DNA from: Basidiobolus meristosporus CBS 931.73
Lineage: Eukaryota; Basidiobolomycota; Basidiobolomycetes; Basidiobolales; Basidiobolaceae
Length of the DNA stretch: 64,000 bases
Assembly: GCA_002104905.1 (NCBI GenBank)
Contig: MCFE01000454.1
Span: forward strand, 1-64,000
Reading direction: 5' to 3'
Both the position numbers and the translations under genes were made by a program. The notes under the pieces are model-generated. The model did not search any database and was not told the origin of the DNA. It worked only from the letters and a program-made list of their open reading frames with translations. This document shows, piece by piece, positions 11,695 through 22,158 of the stretch (its first letter is position 1; the number at the start of each line of letters is the position of its first letter).

Positions 11695-11916
11695 GGGGCA
11701 AACAGTTTGACCTTCAACAACATAACACTATTATATCACTTTTTGGTCAATACTCATGTGAACTAAAGACAGTCTTGTATTTGAGACATTGCACCTACAT
11801 GAATGTAAGATTCAAAGATGACCTGCCATAGTAAGCATTATAAATAAAGTTGTGGCACCACATACATACATATATGTAACACTATTTCCCCTTTGGTTTG
11901 ACTCACTTCCATATAT
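11695..11916. promoter_or_regulatory. Divergent promoter region of Tnp2 transposon copy A
   Basis: 222 bp separate the ATG of the Tnp2 transposase (-) from that of the accessory ORF (+). It contains TATA-like ATATATAT just before the plus-strand ATG (11911-11918) and TATAAATAAAGT near 11840. The same divergent spacing exists in copy C, between the accessory ORF ATG at 19304 and the degenerate transposase start near 19510. Promoter function is inferred. Confidence 0.4.
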
Positions 11917-12936
11917 ATGCCGCCAAAAAATAAAGCAAAGTTGTCTGGTTCTCAACTAAATGCCACTACTGATGGCAACAGAAGAACGGTTGGACAACAG
12001 CTTGCTTTGACATTCAGTACAACAAGCAGGGCTACATCCAAAAAAGGCCCTGTGGACAGTGTGCCCATTGAAGGTAATAATGCGGACTCCTCAGGCTCTC
12101 AGTCAAGTAGGCAATTGAGAACCTTGGCAGAGCCACAAGCTGACCGTTATGCTCTGTCAGATAAGAGTGTAGCAAACACAGTACCATCAGTAGAAGATCA
12201 CCAAGTGGCCATGATAACATCACTATCACCCATATTTGCAAGTATGTTGTCAGCTCATACCAAAGCATTAATGAAGCAATTTGATGCAGTGGCTGATAGG
12301 ATAGATGCAATGGCCCAGAGAAATCAGGAAGTAGTCCAGAAACAGGATGAGCAGATAATACATGTAGAGCAATCAATATCCCAGGTAGAGAAAGCAGTAT
12401 CTTTGCTGCAAAGAAGGAACTCAAGTAGCTCAATGTCACAGCCAAGAATTGAGCCATTTCCCAATGTAACAGCAGAGGAACACTGTACATTCTTTGAAGC
12501 ACAACTACAGTGCCCAAAGATAAAGCCCACAGAAAAACCTATCACAGCATGGGAGGGAGACAATGTGGTGATTATACCAAAGCCTAAAAACCAAAAGACA
12601 TTGAAGATCCGTGAAGCTGTTGAGTGCAATAATGAAGAGTGGGCTAATATACAAGAGGCCATCAGAAGTCTAGCATGCCATCACCTTAAGGCCGGCATAC
12701 CATGGGACCATCAGGAACTCAAGGCCAAGCAGAATGCACTTGACTTGTTCCATGAGCATTATCCTGGATTTAAATGGGCAAACAGATTTTGGGCCAGCAT
12801 TGGTATGCTAAGAAAGTATCTTAAGAATAGCAGAAACTATCAAAGGCAGAAGAACAAGGGTGCCATGGCTAAAAACCAGCGGCTTCCTCAAGAGCCCATT
12901 ACAAGCAGGGCCAAAAGCTCCAGACAAGCATCATAG
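11917..12936 (+). CDS. Accessory ORF of the Tnp2 transposon, copy A (339 aa)
   Basis: Starts at an ATG with MPPKNKAKLSGSQ and reads 339 codons without a stop. The N-terminal 100 residues are Ser/Gln-rich. Residues about 115-170 form a predicted coiled coil (FDAVADRIDAMAQRNQEVVQ, DEQIIHVEQSISQVEKAVS). The C-terminal third has a conserved block (WDHQELKAKQNALDLF, FKWANRFWASIGMLRKYLKN) and a basic tail. A homologue lies at 18470-19304, again divergent from a Tnp2 transposase, so it belongs to the transposon. A DNA-binding or transposase-partner role, like TNPA of plant CACTA elements, is inferred; no named domain was recognised. It may once have been longer, because related low-quality coding continues to about 13980. 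Confidence 0.6.
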   Translation: MPPKNKAKLSGSQLNATTDGNRRTVGQQLALTFSTTSRATSKKGPVDSVPIEGNNADSSGSQSSRQLRTLAEPQADRYALSDKSVANTVPSVEDHQVAMITSLSPIFASMLSAHTKALMKQFDAVADRIDAMAQRNQEVVQKQDEQIIHVEQSISQVEKAVSLLQRRNSSSSMSQPRIEPFPNVTAEEHCTFFEAQLQCPKIKPTEKPITAWEGDNVVIIPKPKNQKTLKIREAVECNNEEWANIQEAIRSLACHHLKAGIPWDHQELKAKQNALDLFHEHYPGFKWANRFWASIGMLRKYLKNSRNYQRQKNKGAMAKNQRLPQEPITSRAKSSRQAS

Positions 12937-14307
12937 AGATGTCAGGCAGCTGTAAGAGTGCTAATTAAGGACAAGCAGGCAGACATGGATGCACCGGCAC
13001 AACATTTATGAAGGAAAAAGTGTAGTACCACTCAAGAAGCACCCAGTCAAAGTAGCAGTGATGGACCTGGCAGTGATAAAAGCCAGCCGCTTTACAGGAG
13101 CCCATCATAACTACGTTTGAGAGCTCAAAACAAGCTGAAAAGAAACGTCAGGTTGCCAGAAGAATGCCTGCAATGGACAAGAAGGCCAAAACAGATGCAT
13201 CAGAGCAGAACTCATGAAGGAGAAAATTTAGTTCTTTAGAAGAAGCACTCAGACAAAGTAGCAGTGAAAGACCTGGCAGTGATAAAGGAAAAGGTAAAGG
13301 GAAAAATGTCTACCCAAGCCTGAGACAGTGAGGCATGCAAAAAAAACTGCAGTTCTTGCCAATCAACACCGCAAGCCAGGAACAGACTGAATCCCATCAT
13401 AGCCAAGAAGAGTTACCAACAAGAAAACAGCTGTTTTCACAAGAGCTGGAAGCGCAGCTAGTTGAGCTACACTCTAGCAAGGTACATGTGTTTGCTGAAA
13501 AAGGTAATTTGTCTACCACTGCCTCCACAGCCCCCACAGCCTCCATTGTTGACAGAGTGGAGATCCCACTGACAGACAAGGCTACAATGTCAAGAGCTCA
13601 AAAGACTATCACAATGCATTCAGTGGAGTTTTGGAACATTAAAAGACACACCAAGAGGTTACAGCACTTTTTCAAGAGCAGTGCTCAAGAAACACACTGG
13701 AATATTGCAAGAATTTATTGCGAAGACTGGCAGATGAGGAGCTAGACCTTGCAGTGCCAGCTGAAGACCAGGATGTGTGGGAACCAGTGAATGAACAGTG
13801 GCATAAAGCTGTTGGGTTCCTGCCAAAGTTGTGGAACCAGAGCATTACAGCAGAAATACTTATTGAGTGGTGGATTTTAATGGAGTTACTTGTTGAGTGT
13901 AGGGTTGGGCTTAAGGTTAGTGTAGGGTATAGAGACTTGTATAGGTCAATACAATTGGCAATTGAGGTACAACTGAATTTTCAATGGAAATAAATCAATT
14001 TGTATGCATGAAAAGTAAGAGAAACGGTTGAGTCAGGAAGTAAGGAGTGTGAAAAAGAGCCAATAGCCAACCAATTCACACAAACATAGGAGGCAATATA
14101 TGAGCAAATTGGCAGGGAACCAATCAACAGCCACTTATACATTGTAGTGCTGAAGAATTTTGACAAAGTTTTTTGTGAAATATGGGGTGCAAGTATTTTT
14201 CAATGGTCTCTGGACAGTGTCCTGACAAGATCAGTACCTCTGAGTTACGGGACATTAACTTTGTGACGGTCTTTTGACAGGATCATCTCAATAATTTTTC
14301 ATAGGGT
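12937..14307 (+). other. Decayed 3' part of the accessory ORF and transposon end
   Basis: Plus-strand reading after the stop at 12936 continues in broken frames, with a 136-codon open stretch at 13335-13745 and another at 13718-13993 (EDQDVWEPVNEQWHKAVGF). It is Gln/Lys-rich like the preceding ORF. Beyond about 14000 no coding or repeat signal is visible until copy B starts at about 14308. No clean CACTA terminus could be located. Confidence 0.35.
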
Positions 14308-14794
14308 ATCAAGGCCAGTGTTTTGCCACACAACTCATGTTTGATCATTCACCAGTAACTACTGCACTAACAATATCTTGCCAGCCACTTGATACTTCTA
14401 TAATTGCACCTGGCCATACTTATCACCTTCCACAAACTGAGTCAGGTGAGTTTATGGCACCTTTAGGCCCACTGCAGCCTTCTGAATATGGCACATAGAG
14501 TGATAGCTCTGAAGAAACAGGCTTACTTATGGATAGTGAACCTATCTTCCCTAATAACAGTACCCTGCATGCACCTGACAGAATCCCATTATGCAACAAG
14601 ACAACACCTGTAAAAAAAAATACCTAGGATCCTTTATGGAGTCAAGTGAGCCCAGTAATCTATCAACTGGTGAATGATGTGGTGTTGTGGCTAGGGAAGT
14701 GGTGTGCTTCCACTAATATGAGCTATGGGGGCCTTGAGGACTTATTACCACTTGTTGCCAAAATCATTCTGGGATGCAGCCTACCATATACATG

Positions 14795-15185
14795 AGTTGT
14801 GTTCCATTGGATAGTGCCACATTAAGCCATGAGTGCCAAATGATGCCATAGTGTGCCAGAGGGGCCAAGTGAACCTATACTTGCCCACAGAGTGTGAATC
14901 ATAGCTCTGCATCTTCATACAAAGCTGTCCCTGTGTTTACCCATTGTGTTGGAGAAAATCCATTTTTTGACCTTTTTTTTAGGTTAATGTAGTGCAGGAT
15001 GTGTAAGAACACAAAAGGATTGAAGACATGCATCATAGGTGAAACATAGGGGCTGCTTTGCATATAGATGTGGAGCTATGTTTCACACTCTGTGGCCAAG
15101 TATAGGTTCACTTGGCCTCTCTGGCACACTATGGGATCATTTGGCACTCATAGCTCAATGTGGTACTATCCAACAGAACAAGTCT
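14795..15185. mobile_element. Foldback MITE 1 (Harbinger-related)
   Basis: 391 bp that fold on themselves almost completely: the left arm (GATAGTGCCACATTAAGCC..., CCATAGTGTGCCAGAG) is repeated inverted in the right arm (CTCTGGCACACTAT..., TGTGGTACTATCC). The right terminus is AACAAGTCT followed by ATT; the left terminus is degenerate (AGTTGTGTTCC preceded by ATG). Copy C shows the uninterrupted sequence at about 20120-20135 with matching length. No coding capacity. Confidence 0.8.
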
Positions 15186-16311
15186 ATTGTATAAATGGAC
15201 AAGCATCATGTGGCTAGCAACATATGACCCAGAGACTGTCCTGATACTTGCATGTGCTAACAGTTGCATGGTATTCACATTAGAAAATGCCACCATTGCA
15301 AGGTGTCCAACTTGTTAGGAATCTACCACCTTTGGGGGAAGACATTACTCACACTCCAGACATATTCCAGTAATACCCTATCTAAAGAAGCTCATGCAGT
15401 CCAACATATATTGTGAAGCTATATAGTACTGCACTCAGTACTGATCAAGAGCAAACATATCAAATATATACAATGGTAATCATTACAAACAGCTAAGAAG
15501 CAAGGGCTACTTTGATGGTATGTATGACCATGCCTTTGTCTTGGCACTTGATGGATTCTCATTAAACAGGTACTCTACCAGCAAATCCTGCTGGCCACTG
15601 ATTCTCATTAACCTGAATTTGCTACCTATTGTACAGTATCAGAGCAGGAATCTGATAGTAATCTCACTGGTATCTGGGCCTAAATCACTGCCCAACCTGG
15701 ATAGCTCCCTGTATCCATTGCTGAATGAATTTTGTATGCTTTCCAGCAGGATAACACTTAACAGCCATCATGTCAATTCCCATATTATTATCTGCATTGA
15801 AGATACCCCAGCCATCAGCAAGATGGCTGGCTTTTCTTGGCACAATGGATGGTACTATTGTCAAACATGTGAGATCTGGGGGACTTCCTCCAAAACTCAC
15901 ACACACTATTATTACCCAAACACCAACACAAAGAACGTCATCTTTCTGCAAAGAGAACATATAGAAGTCAGCATGCAATTGCAGCATATTGGGCAAGCTA
16001 TGAGCCATTGGCCAGAATATGAAATTAATTGGAAATCAGAGATACTTAAGATAAAGGGTATCTGCTGGAGCAAACGCTTTCTGCTGGGAGCAATGCACTT
16101 GCCTTTCAACAATATCCTTATACTGATGACCATGCTGTACATGCAACTTTTCAAGCAAAATAAGCCCTTTGAGATACTGTAGAAATTTGAAAGAATTGGC
16201 AAGATATTGCAGAGTATTTGCTACCCTAAGTACTTCTCACAGGCTGCAATCAACATTCATACATGTATGCAACAATACAAGTGCAAGGACTGGATGAACT
16301 GGATAGGTATT

Positions 16312-17042
16312 AGACTTCTTCCGTTGGATAGTGCCACATTGAGCCATGAGTGCAAAATAATGCCATAGTGTGCCAGAGAGGCCATGTGAGCCTATACCTG
16401 GCCACAGAGTGTGAAACATAGCTCTTCATCTTCATGCATAGCAGCCCCTGTGTTTCACCCATTGTGTTGGAGAAAATCCATTTTTTGACCTTTTTTGGAT
16501 CAATGTTGTGCAAGATGTGTAGGAGCACAAGCGGATTGAAGATATGCATCTGGTACTCAATACCCATGTCACTCTGAATCTAGCTCCTGTGGCTTGTGAC
16601 ATGTCACAAAAATGTACGGCACTGTCTTGGTCCACTGGTACTATATGGCACTATAAGTGCTTTGTATAGGTCTTACTTTAGGGCTAATATTTAAACATAG
16701 TGCCAGATAGTACCAGTGGACCAAGATAGTGCCGTACATTTTTGTGACATGTCACAAGCCACAGGAGCTAGATTCAGAGTGCCATGGGTATTGAGTACCA
16801 GATGCATATCTTCAGCTCTCCTGTGCTCTTACACATCCTGAGCTACATTGATCCACAAAAAAAGGGCAAAAAAAAGATTTTCTCTTGCGCAATGGGTGAA
16901 ACACAGGGGCTGCATTACATGAAAATGCAGAGCTATGTTTCACACTCTGTGGCCTAGTATAGGCTCACTTGGCCTCTCTGGCACACTATAGCATTATTTG
17001 GCACTCATAGCTCAATGTGGCACTATCCAATGGAACAAGTCT
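16312..17042. mobile_element. Foldback MITE 2 (Harbinger-related)
   Basis: 731 bp, nearly perfect inverted repeat of about 330 bp per arm around a short centre near 16680-16690. The ends are AGACTTCTTCC and GGAACAAGTCT, flanked by ATT at 16309-16311 and 17043-17045. It interrupts Tnp2 copy B; the homologous site in copy C (about 21280-21292) is uninterrupted. Internal palindromic blocks include AGTGCCGTACATTTTTGTGA. It shares termini with the Harbinger-like element at 7046-10327 and is non-autonomous. Confidence 0.85.
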
Positions 17043-17924
17043 ATTTATTCAAGTGGCCTTCTGAAGCCATTTCTACCAAGAGTACATCTGAAGCATTGGG
17101 AGTCAGATGTGGACATTGTAGGAATATTTATCTGGAAGTGGATAACCAATACCAACTTGACACATCTACAGCTTTTGTGCAAAGTGTTTGTGACTGGATT
17201 TGAGTAGCTTTACTATAATTGGAAAGCTGAATGCGTAGATCTCTACTGCTACTGTATCCATTTGCTACTCCATCTTGCTTGGTGTGTTGAGAATATTGGA
17301 CCTTGCTTTACCTTTTGAGAGTGTCCTATGGAGCAGAAGTGTGGGGAGATAGGAAGATGTGTCAAGCTGCAGGTACTACTATATCCCAATCTCATCAAGA
17401 ATGTTACCGTCAAGTCCATCATGTATGTGATGAGTTGGCACATGGAGAACAGCAAGGAAGAGTTGGAAAATACTGAGGACAGATGTGCACATGGATACAC
17501 TTATGCTTGTGGCATTAAGATGCTTAGCAGCCCCAATGTATGGGTAATTGGCTAAGTAATGTAAAGTTGGGTTGGTGCAACAAGTAACTAATTCTATCAG
17601 GAAAACTCTACCAAGGTATGCCGGATTTCTCTTGGTCACAGGCCAATTTCTACACAATTCAACATGGAATTCACACAAACAAAAGCCAGAGTGCACCTAT
17701 AAGGGGGACTAGAATTCAGCAGGGAGAAGGAATATATTGGCTAAATACCAAAAAGTTCTTTGCGGATATTCAGGAGATATTCATGGCAAAAGTGGTGGCA
17801 ACCAAGCATATGTTTGCAAGATGTATATGTTACCAGCAATACAAGGTATGTGGCAACTTTGCAAGCATCACACTAAAAAGCTGTAAATCTGATGCCATAG
17901 AAGTATGTCAATTGTGTCAGGTGT

Positions 17925-18352
17925 GCAGATATGTAGAAGTAGTAAGCAGAAGGCCATAGTATTTTGATTCAGAGTATATGTGGAATACCCAAGATAGTAG
18001 TAGGTTAGCAAATAAAGAGGGGTGATTCTACAGTGGAATATATGAATTGTGCAAGAGGAGGTAGAAAAGGAAACCCCATCTGGTAAATTGGTATGGGAGC
18101 ATTATACAAAACTAGCTGTAAGCCACTATACTGCCATAATAATGCCATCAGTGGCTTACAAAGAGTCCATCAAAACACTGTCAAGTTTTTTGCCATATAA
18201 GGCAATTGGATATACTGGCTGGTTAAATCCACTCAGATAGTTGTAAAGGGTGCTAAGACTGCAATAATGCCATGCCACCCTTGGCAAAACACTAAACAAA
18301 TGCTGTTATATTTTTCAACTTTATTTGGTTGTAAAATTAGCAAAATGCCAGA
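17925..18352. repeat. R1 dispersed repeat, copy 4 (inverted, truncated)
   Basis: Reverse complement of R1, attached to the 3' end of Tnp2 copy B just as copy 3 is attached to Tnp2 copy A. It begins with TGTCAATTGTGTCAGG and is cut at about 18352, inside the block GCATTTTGCTAA, by a foldback half-element. Confidence 0.65.
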
Positions 18353-18466
18353 AGAGCAATGTTTCACACTGTGTGGCTGAATTTAGGTCTGCTATGCCTC
18401 TCTGGCACACAATGGCACTATTTGGCAGTCATAGCTCAATTTGGCACTCTACAACTGAACAAGTCT
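18353..18466. mobile_element. Half of a foldback MITE (single arm)
   Basis: Carries the right arm only of the foldback family (ATGTTTCACACTGTGTGG, CTCTCTGGCACACAATGG, ending GAACAAGTCT) with AAT at 18467-18469. It sits at the truncated C-terminus of the accessory ORF copy C, at the position that corresponds to about 12758 in copy A (GAGCATTATCC). The other arm is lost or rearranged against R1. Confidence 0.65.
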
Positions 18467-18469
18467 AAT

Positions 18470-19304
18470 GCTCATACAACAGATCAAGCACATTCTGCAT
18501 AGCCTTGAGTTCCTGATGATCCCATGGTATGCCAGCCTTGATATGATGCTAGCTAGATTTCTTACAGCCTTTTGAATATTAGCCCACTCTTCCTCATTGC
18601 ACTCAACAGCTTCATGAAACCTCAATGCGCTCAGCTTTATAGTATTGGGTATAGGTATCACAGTCACTACCTTTCCTGCTGTGATGGATTCTCAGTGGGC
18701 ATTATGTTTGGGCACTGTACTTGTGCTTCAAAGACTATGTGGTGCTCCTCTGCTGTTATATTGTGAAATGGCGCATTTCTTGGCTGTGATACTGAGTGAC
18801 TAGAGTTCCTTCTTTGCAGCCTGAACACTGAATTCTCCACCAAGCATATTAAATGCTCCACACATATTATCCACTCATCCTGCCTCTGGGATACTTCCTG
18901 ATCTCTCCAGGCTATTGTGTCTATCCTATTAGCCACTGCACCCAATTGCATCCTTGATGCTTTGGTATGAGCTGACAACATACTTGTTAATACTGGTGGT
19001 GATCTTTTGATGGCCATTTGCTACTTTTCTACCAGAGGTGCTGTGTCTGCTGCATTCTAATCAGCCAAAGCATTATGATCAGCTTGCAGATCTGCAGAGA
19101 TTCTCAATTGCCTACTTGACTGAGAGCCTGAGAAGTCCATATTATTACCTTTAGGAGGGACACTTTTGGCATGGTCTTTTCTAGATGTTGCCCTGCTTGT
19201 TGCACTACATCTCAGAGCATGCTGTTGTCCAACCATTTCTCTGCTGTTGTTTGCAGTGGGGCTTGATTGGGAACCAGACCACTTTGCTGTATTTTTGGTA
19301 GCAT
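18470..19304 (-). pseudogene. Accessory ORF of the Tnp2 transposon, copy C (truncated)
   Basis: From the ATG at 19302-19304 the minus strand reads MLPKNTAKWSGSQ, matching the start of the copy A ORF at 11917. Further blocks match in order: SGSQSSRQLRISA, AHTKASRMQLGAVANRIDTI, NAPFHNITAEEHH, VECNEEEWANIQKAVRNLA, with stops and frame changes between them. The C-terminus is cut by the foldback half-element at 18466. It is divergent from Tnp2 copy C. Confidence 0.65.
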
Positions 19305-19509
19305 AGATGTGGAAGTGAGCCAAACCAAATGGGAGGTAGTGTTACACATACATGTGTAGGTGGTGCCATGGCTTTATTTATAATGCAAACCAAGGTGAGG
19401 AATAATTGAATCTTACATTCAAGTAGGTGCAATATCTCAAATACAAAACTGTCTTAAATTTGCATCAGTATTGACATAAAAATGATTTGATAGCATTATG
19501 CTGTTAAGT

Positions 19510-21780
19510 GACAAGCTGTTTGCCCCTAGGACAAGACTACTTTGACTCAAAGCCTTAAGAGATAGGAAAAACATCCATGTGGCTATTGTAGTAAGCCTCT
19601 TGGCCATGAGGTATGCAGAGGGAATAGGGAGTACTCTAAGGATCATGGCCAGTATTTTGCCACAGAAGTCATATCTGAGCCTTCATTAGTCACTACTGTA
19701 CCAACCAAATCTTGCCAGCCACTTGATACTTCAATAATGGCACTCAGCCATACTTGCCACCTTGCATACCCTCATTCAGGTGAACTTGTGACACCTTTTG
19801 GCTCACCTTAGCCTTCTGAATATGGCCCATAGATTGATAGCCTGGAAGAAAAAGGCTCACTGATTGATTGTGAGCTATCTCCTCTCACAACAGCATCCTG
19901 CATGAGCCTGGCAAATTCCTAATGTGCTATGGGACAACACTTGTGGGAGAAAAAGCCAAGCACACTTTAGGGGGTCAAGTGGGCTCAGTAATCCATCTAC
20001 TGGTGAATGATGCAATGTTGTGGCTAGAGAAGTGGTGTACTTCCCCTAATATTGGTAATGGGGGCTTGAGGATTTACTGCAACTTCTTGCCAAAATCATT
20101 CCAGAATGCAACTTACCATGCACTAAGTATAAGTGGAAACTGTCATGCAGCTGGTGATACATGACCCAGAGACCATCCTGATACAAGCATGTGCTAACAG
20201 TTACATGGCATCACATCAGAAAATGCCATCATTGCAAAGTGTCTAACTTGTCATGAATCTACCATCACAGGAGGAAAACATTGTTCAAACTCTGGATATA
20301 CTCCAGTAATACCCCATCTGAAGAAGCTCATTCAGTTCAACAAATACTGCAAAGTTTTAAAGTACTGCCCTCAGTTTCAATAAAGCATAAGCATTTCCAG
20401 TATATTTGATGGCAATATTACAAGTAACTAAGAAGTAAGGGCTACTCTAATGGTATGTATTGCTGTAAATATCTTGGAGATATTGGAAGTGATTGGGAGA
20501 GCAAGTATATTTTGCCTTGGCACTTGATGGATTTCCACTTAGCAAGTACTTTACCAGCATATTATGCTGGCTACTGACCCTCATCAACCTGAATCTGCTG
20601 CCAATCTTACAGTATCAGAGCAAATATCTGATGGTAGCCTCACTGGTATCCAGATCTATATCACTGTCCAGCCTGGATAGCTACCTATACCCATTGCTGG
20701 AAGAATTTTGTATGCTATCCAGTGGGGTACTAGTAAATGACTGTCATTTCAAAGTGCATGTTATTATCTGCATTGGAGATACCCCAGCCATCAGCAAGAA
20801 ATCAGGCTTTTCTGGGCACAATTGAGAGTATTGGTGTCAAATATGTGAGATCCAGGGTATTTGCTCCATAGGTCAAACACATCATTATTATCCAAACACT
20901 AATATTAAGAACACCATCTTACCACAGAGAGAACATACAGAAGTTAGTATGCAATTGCAGCAAATTGGGCAAGTAATAAGCCATTAGCCAGAATATGGAA
21001 TTATTCAAAAGCTGGAGTTACTGAAGATAGAGGGAATCTGTTTGGGCAAAAGCTTTCCACTGGGAGCATTGCATTTGCTCTTTGACAACATCCCTCTAGA
21101 AATGACCAAATTGTAGTTGGGGCATTTTAAGCTGAATGAGCCCTTTGAGATACCGGAAAATTTTGAAAGAATTGGCAAGATATTACAGAGTATCTGCTAC
21201 TCATAGTATTTTGCACAAGCTCCAATCAATATTCATATGCATATGCAACAATACACATGCAAGTACTGGATGAACTGGTTATGCATTTATTCAAGTGGCT
21301 GTCTGGAGCCATTTCTACCAAGTGTACATTGGAAGCATTGGAAGTCACATGCTGACATTGTAGGAATATTCATCCAGAAGCAGATCACCAATACCAACTT
21401 GATGCATCTACAGCTTTTATGTGGGGAGTTTGTGATGGGATTTGAGTGGCTATACTACAAGCATAGAGCTGAATGTGTAGATCTCTGCTGCTACTGCAAC
21501 CATTCTCTACTCCATCTGGCTTGGTGTGTGGAGAATATTGGGCCTTGCTTCACCTTTTAGGAGTTTCCTATGGAGCAGATGTGTGGGGAGATAGGAAGAC
21601 CAGTCAAGTTGCAAGTACCACCATATCCTGGTCTCATCAAGAATATTACCTTCAAGTCTGTCATGGATGTGATGAGCTGGCACATGGAGGACAGCCAGGA
21701 AGAGTTGGAAAATAATGAGGACAGATGTGCACATGGAGACACCTATACCTTTGGTGTTAAGAAGCTAAGCAGCCCCAATA
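19510..21780 (+). pseudogene. Tnp2-type transposase copy C (uninterrupted but degenerate)
   Basis: Most continuous of the three transposase copies: no foldback insertion, so it serves as the empty-site reference. Recognisable parts are the N-terminal finger region (about 19530-19640), the core at 20493-20825 (FALALDGFPLSKYFTS, GDTPAISKKSGFSGHN) and the C-terminal part at 21237-21780 (MCGEIGRPVKLQVPPYPG, VMSWHMEDSQEELEN). Stops are frequent. At about 20462-20506 a 45-bp piece of repeat R2 replaces the YDHA segment. The 3' end ends abruptly in R2. Confidence 0.7.
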
Positions 21781-21784
21781 TATT

Positions 21785-22025
21785 TAGAAAGGTCCCAAGT
21801 ACCATTGTGACAGTTTTGGAGTGATTGGAAGTGATTGGGAGAACAAGTGGATCATGTGGTTTTTCATGTCATTGTTTATTGAATGTAAAAGTAGCATTTA
21901 CACTTTTACATGGGCTTGGGGAAAACAAACATATGGAACATACTTAGGAAGGTCCCAAGAACATGTGTGCAGAGTTTGGGGCTGTTTAACCACTTATCAA
22001 AAACTCATGTTTTATTTGTGAAGGG
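21785..22025. repeat. R2 dispersed repeat, copy 1
   Basis: Shares TTGGAAGTGATTGGGA, ATTCAATGTAAAAGTGG-like and GGTCCCAAGA-CATGTGTGC blocks with 55095-55300 and, more weakly, with 55535-55745. It truncates Tnp2 copy C and marks the border of the repeat-rich half with the gene island. Its class is not recognised. Confidence 0.65.
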
Positions 22026-22158
22026 GGCATTTTGAGAACCTACATCGACCATGAGCCAGGTCACCAAGAGGAAAAACTATAATACAGGGAAAAGAACTGC
22101 GGGCGCAGGATGGTTCAGATGTAGCCCCCCCCCCTCTTCTTCGAATCATGTTGCATAG

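Larger units (their letters stand above)
14308..17925 (+). pseudogene. Tnp2-type transposase copy B, interrupted by two foldback elements
   Basis: Aligns with copy A (minus) and copy C (plus) from the segment after the N-terminal finger to the 3' end; the true start is missing. The best stretch is 15520-16182: YDHAFVLALDGFSLNRY, CWPLILINLNLLPI, NLIVISLVSGPK, DTPAISKMAGFSWHNGWYYC. The C-terminal portion lies at 17043-17925 (VMSWHMENSKEELENTEDR). It is broken by foldback insertions at 14795-15185 and 16312-17042 and by point stops. The 3' end passes straight into repeat R1. Confidence 0.75.

Noticed and set aside
13990-14307. Search for CACTA/CACTG terminal repeats at the transposon end
   Set aside because: No convincing inverted termini could be matched with the other end, so no boundary is claimed.
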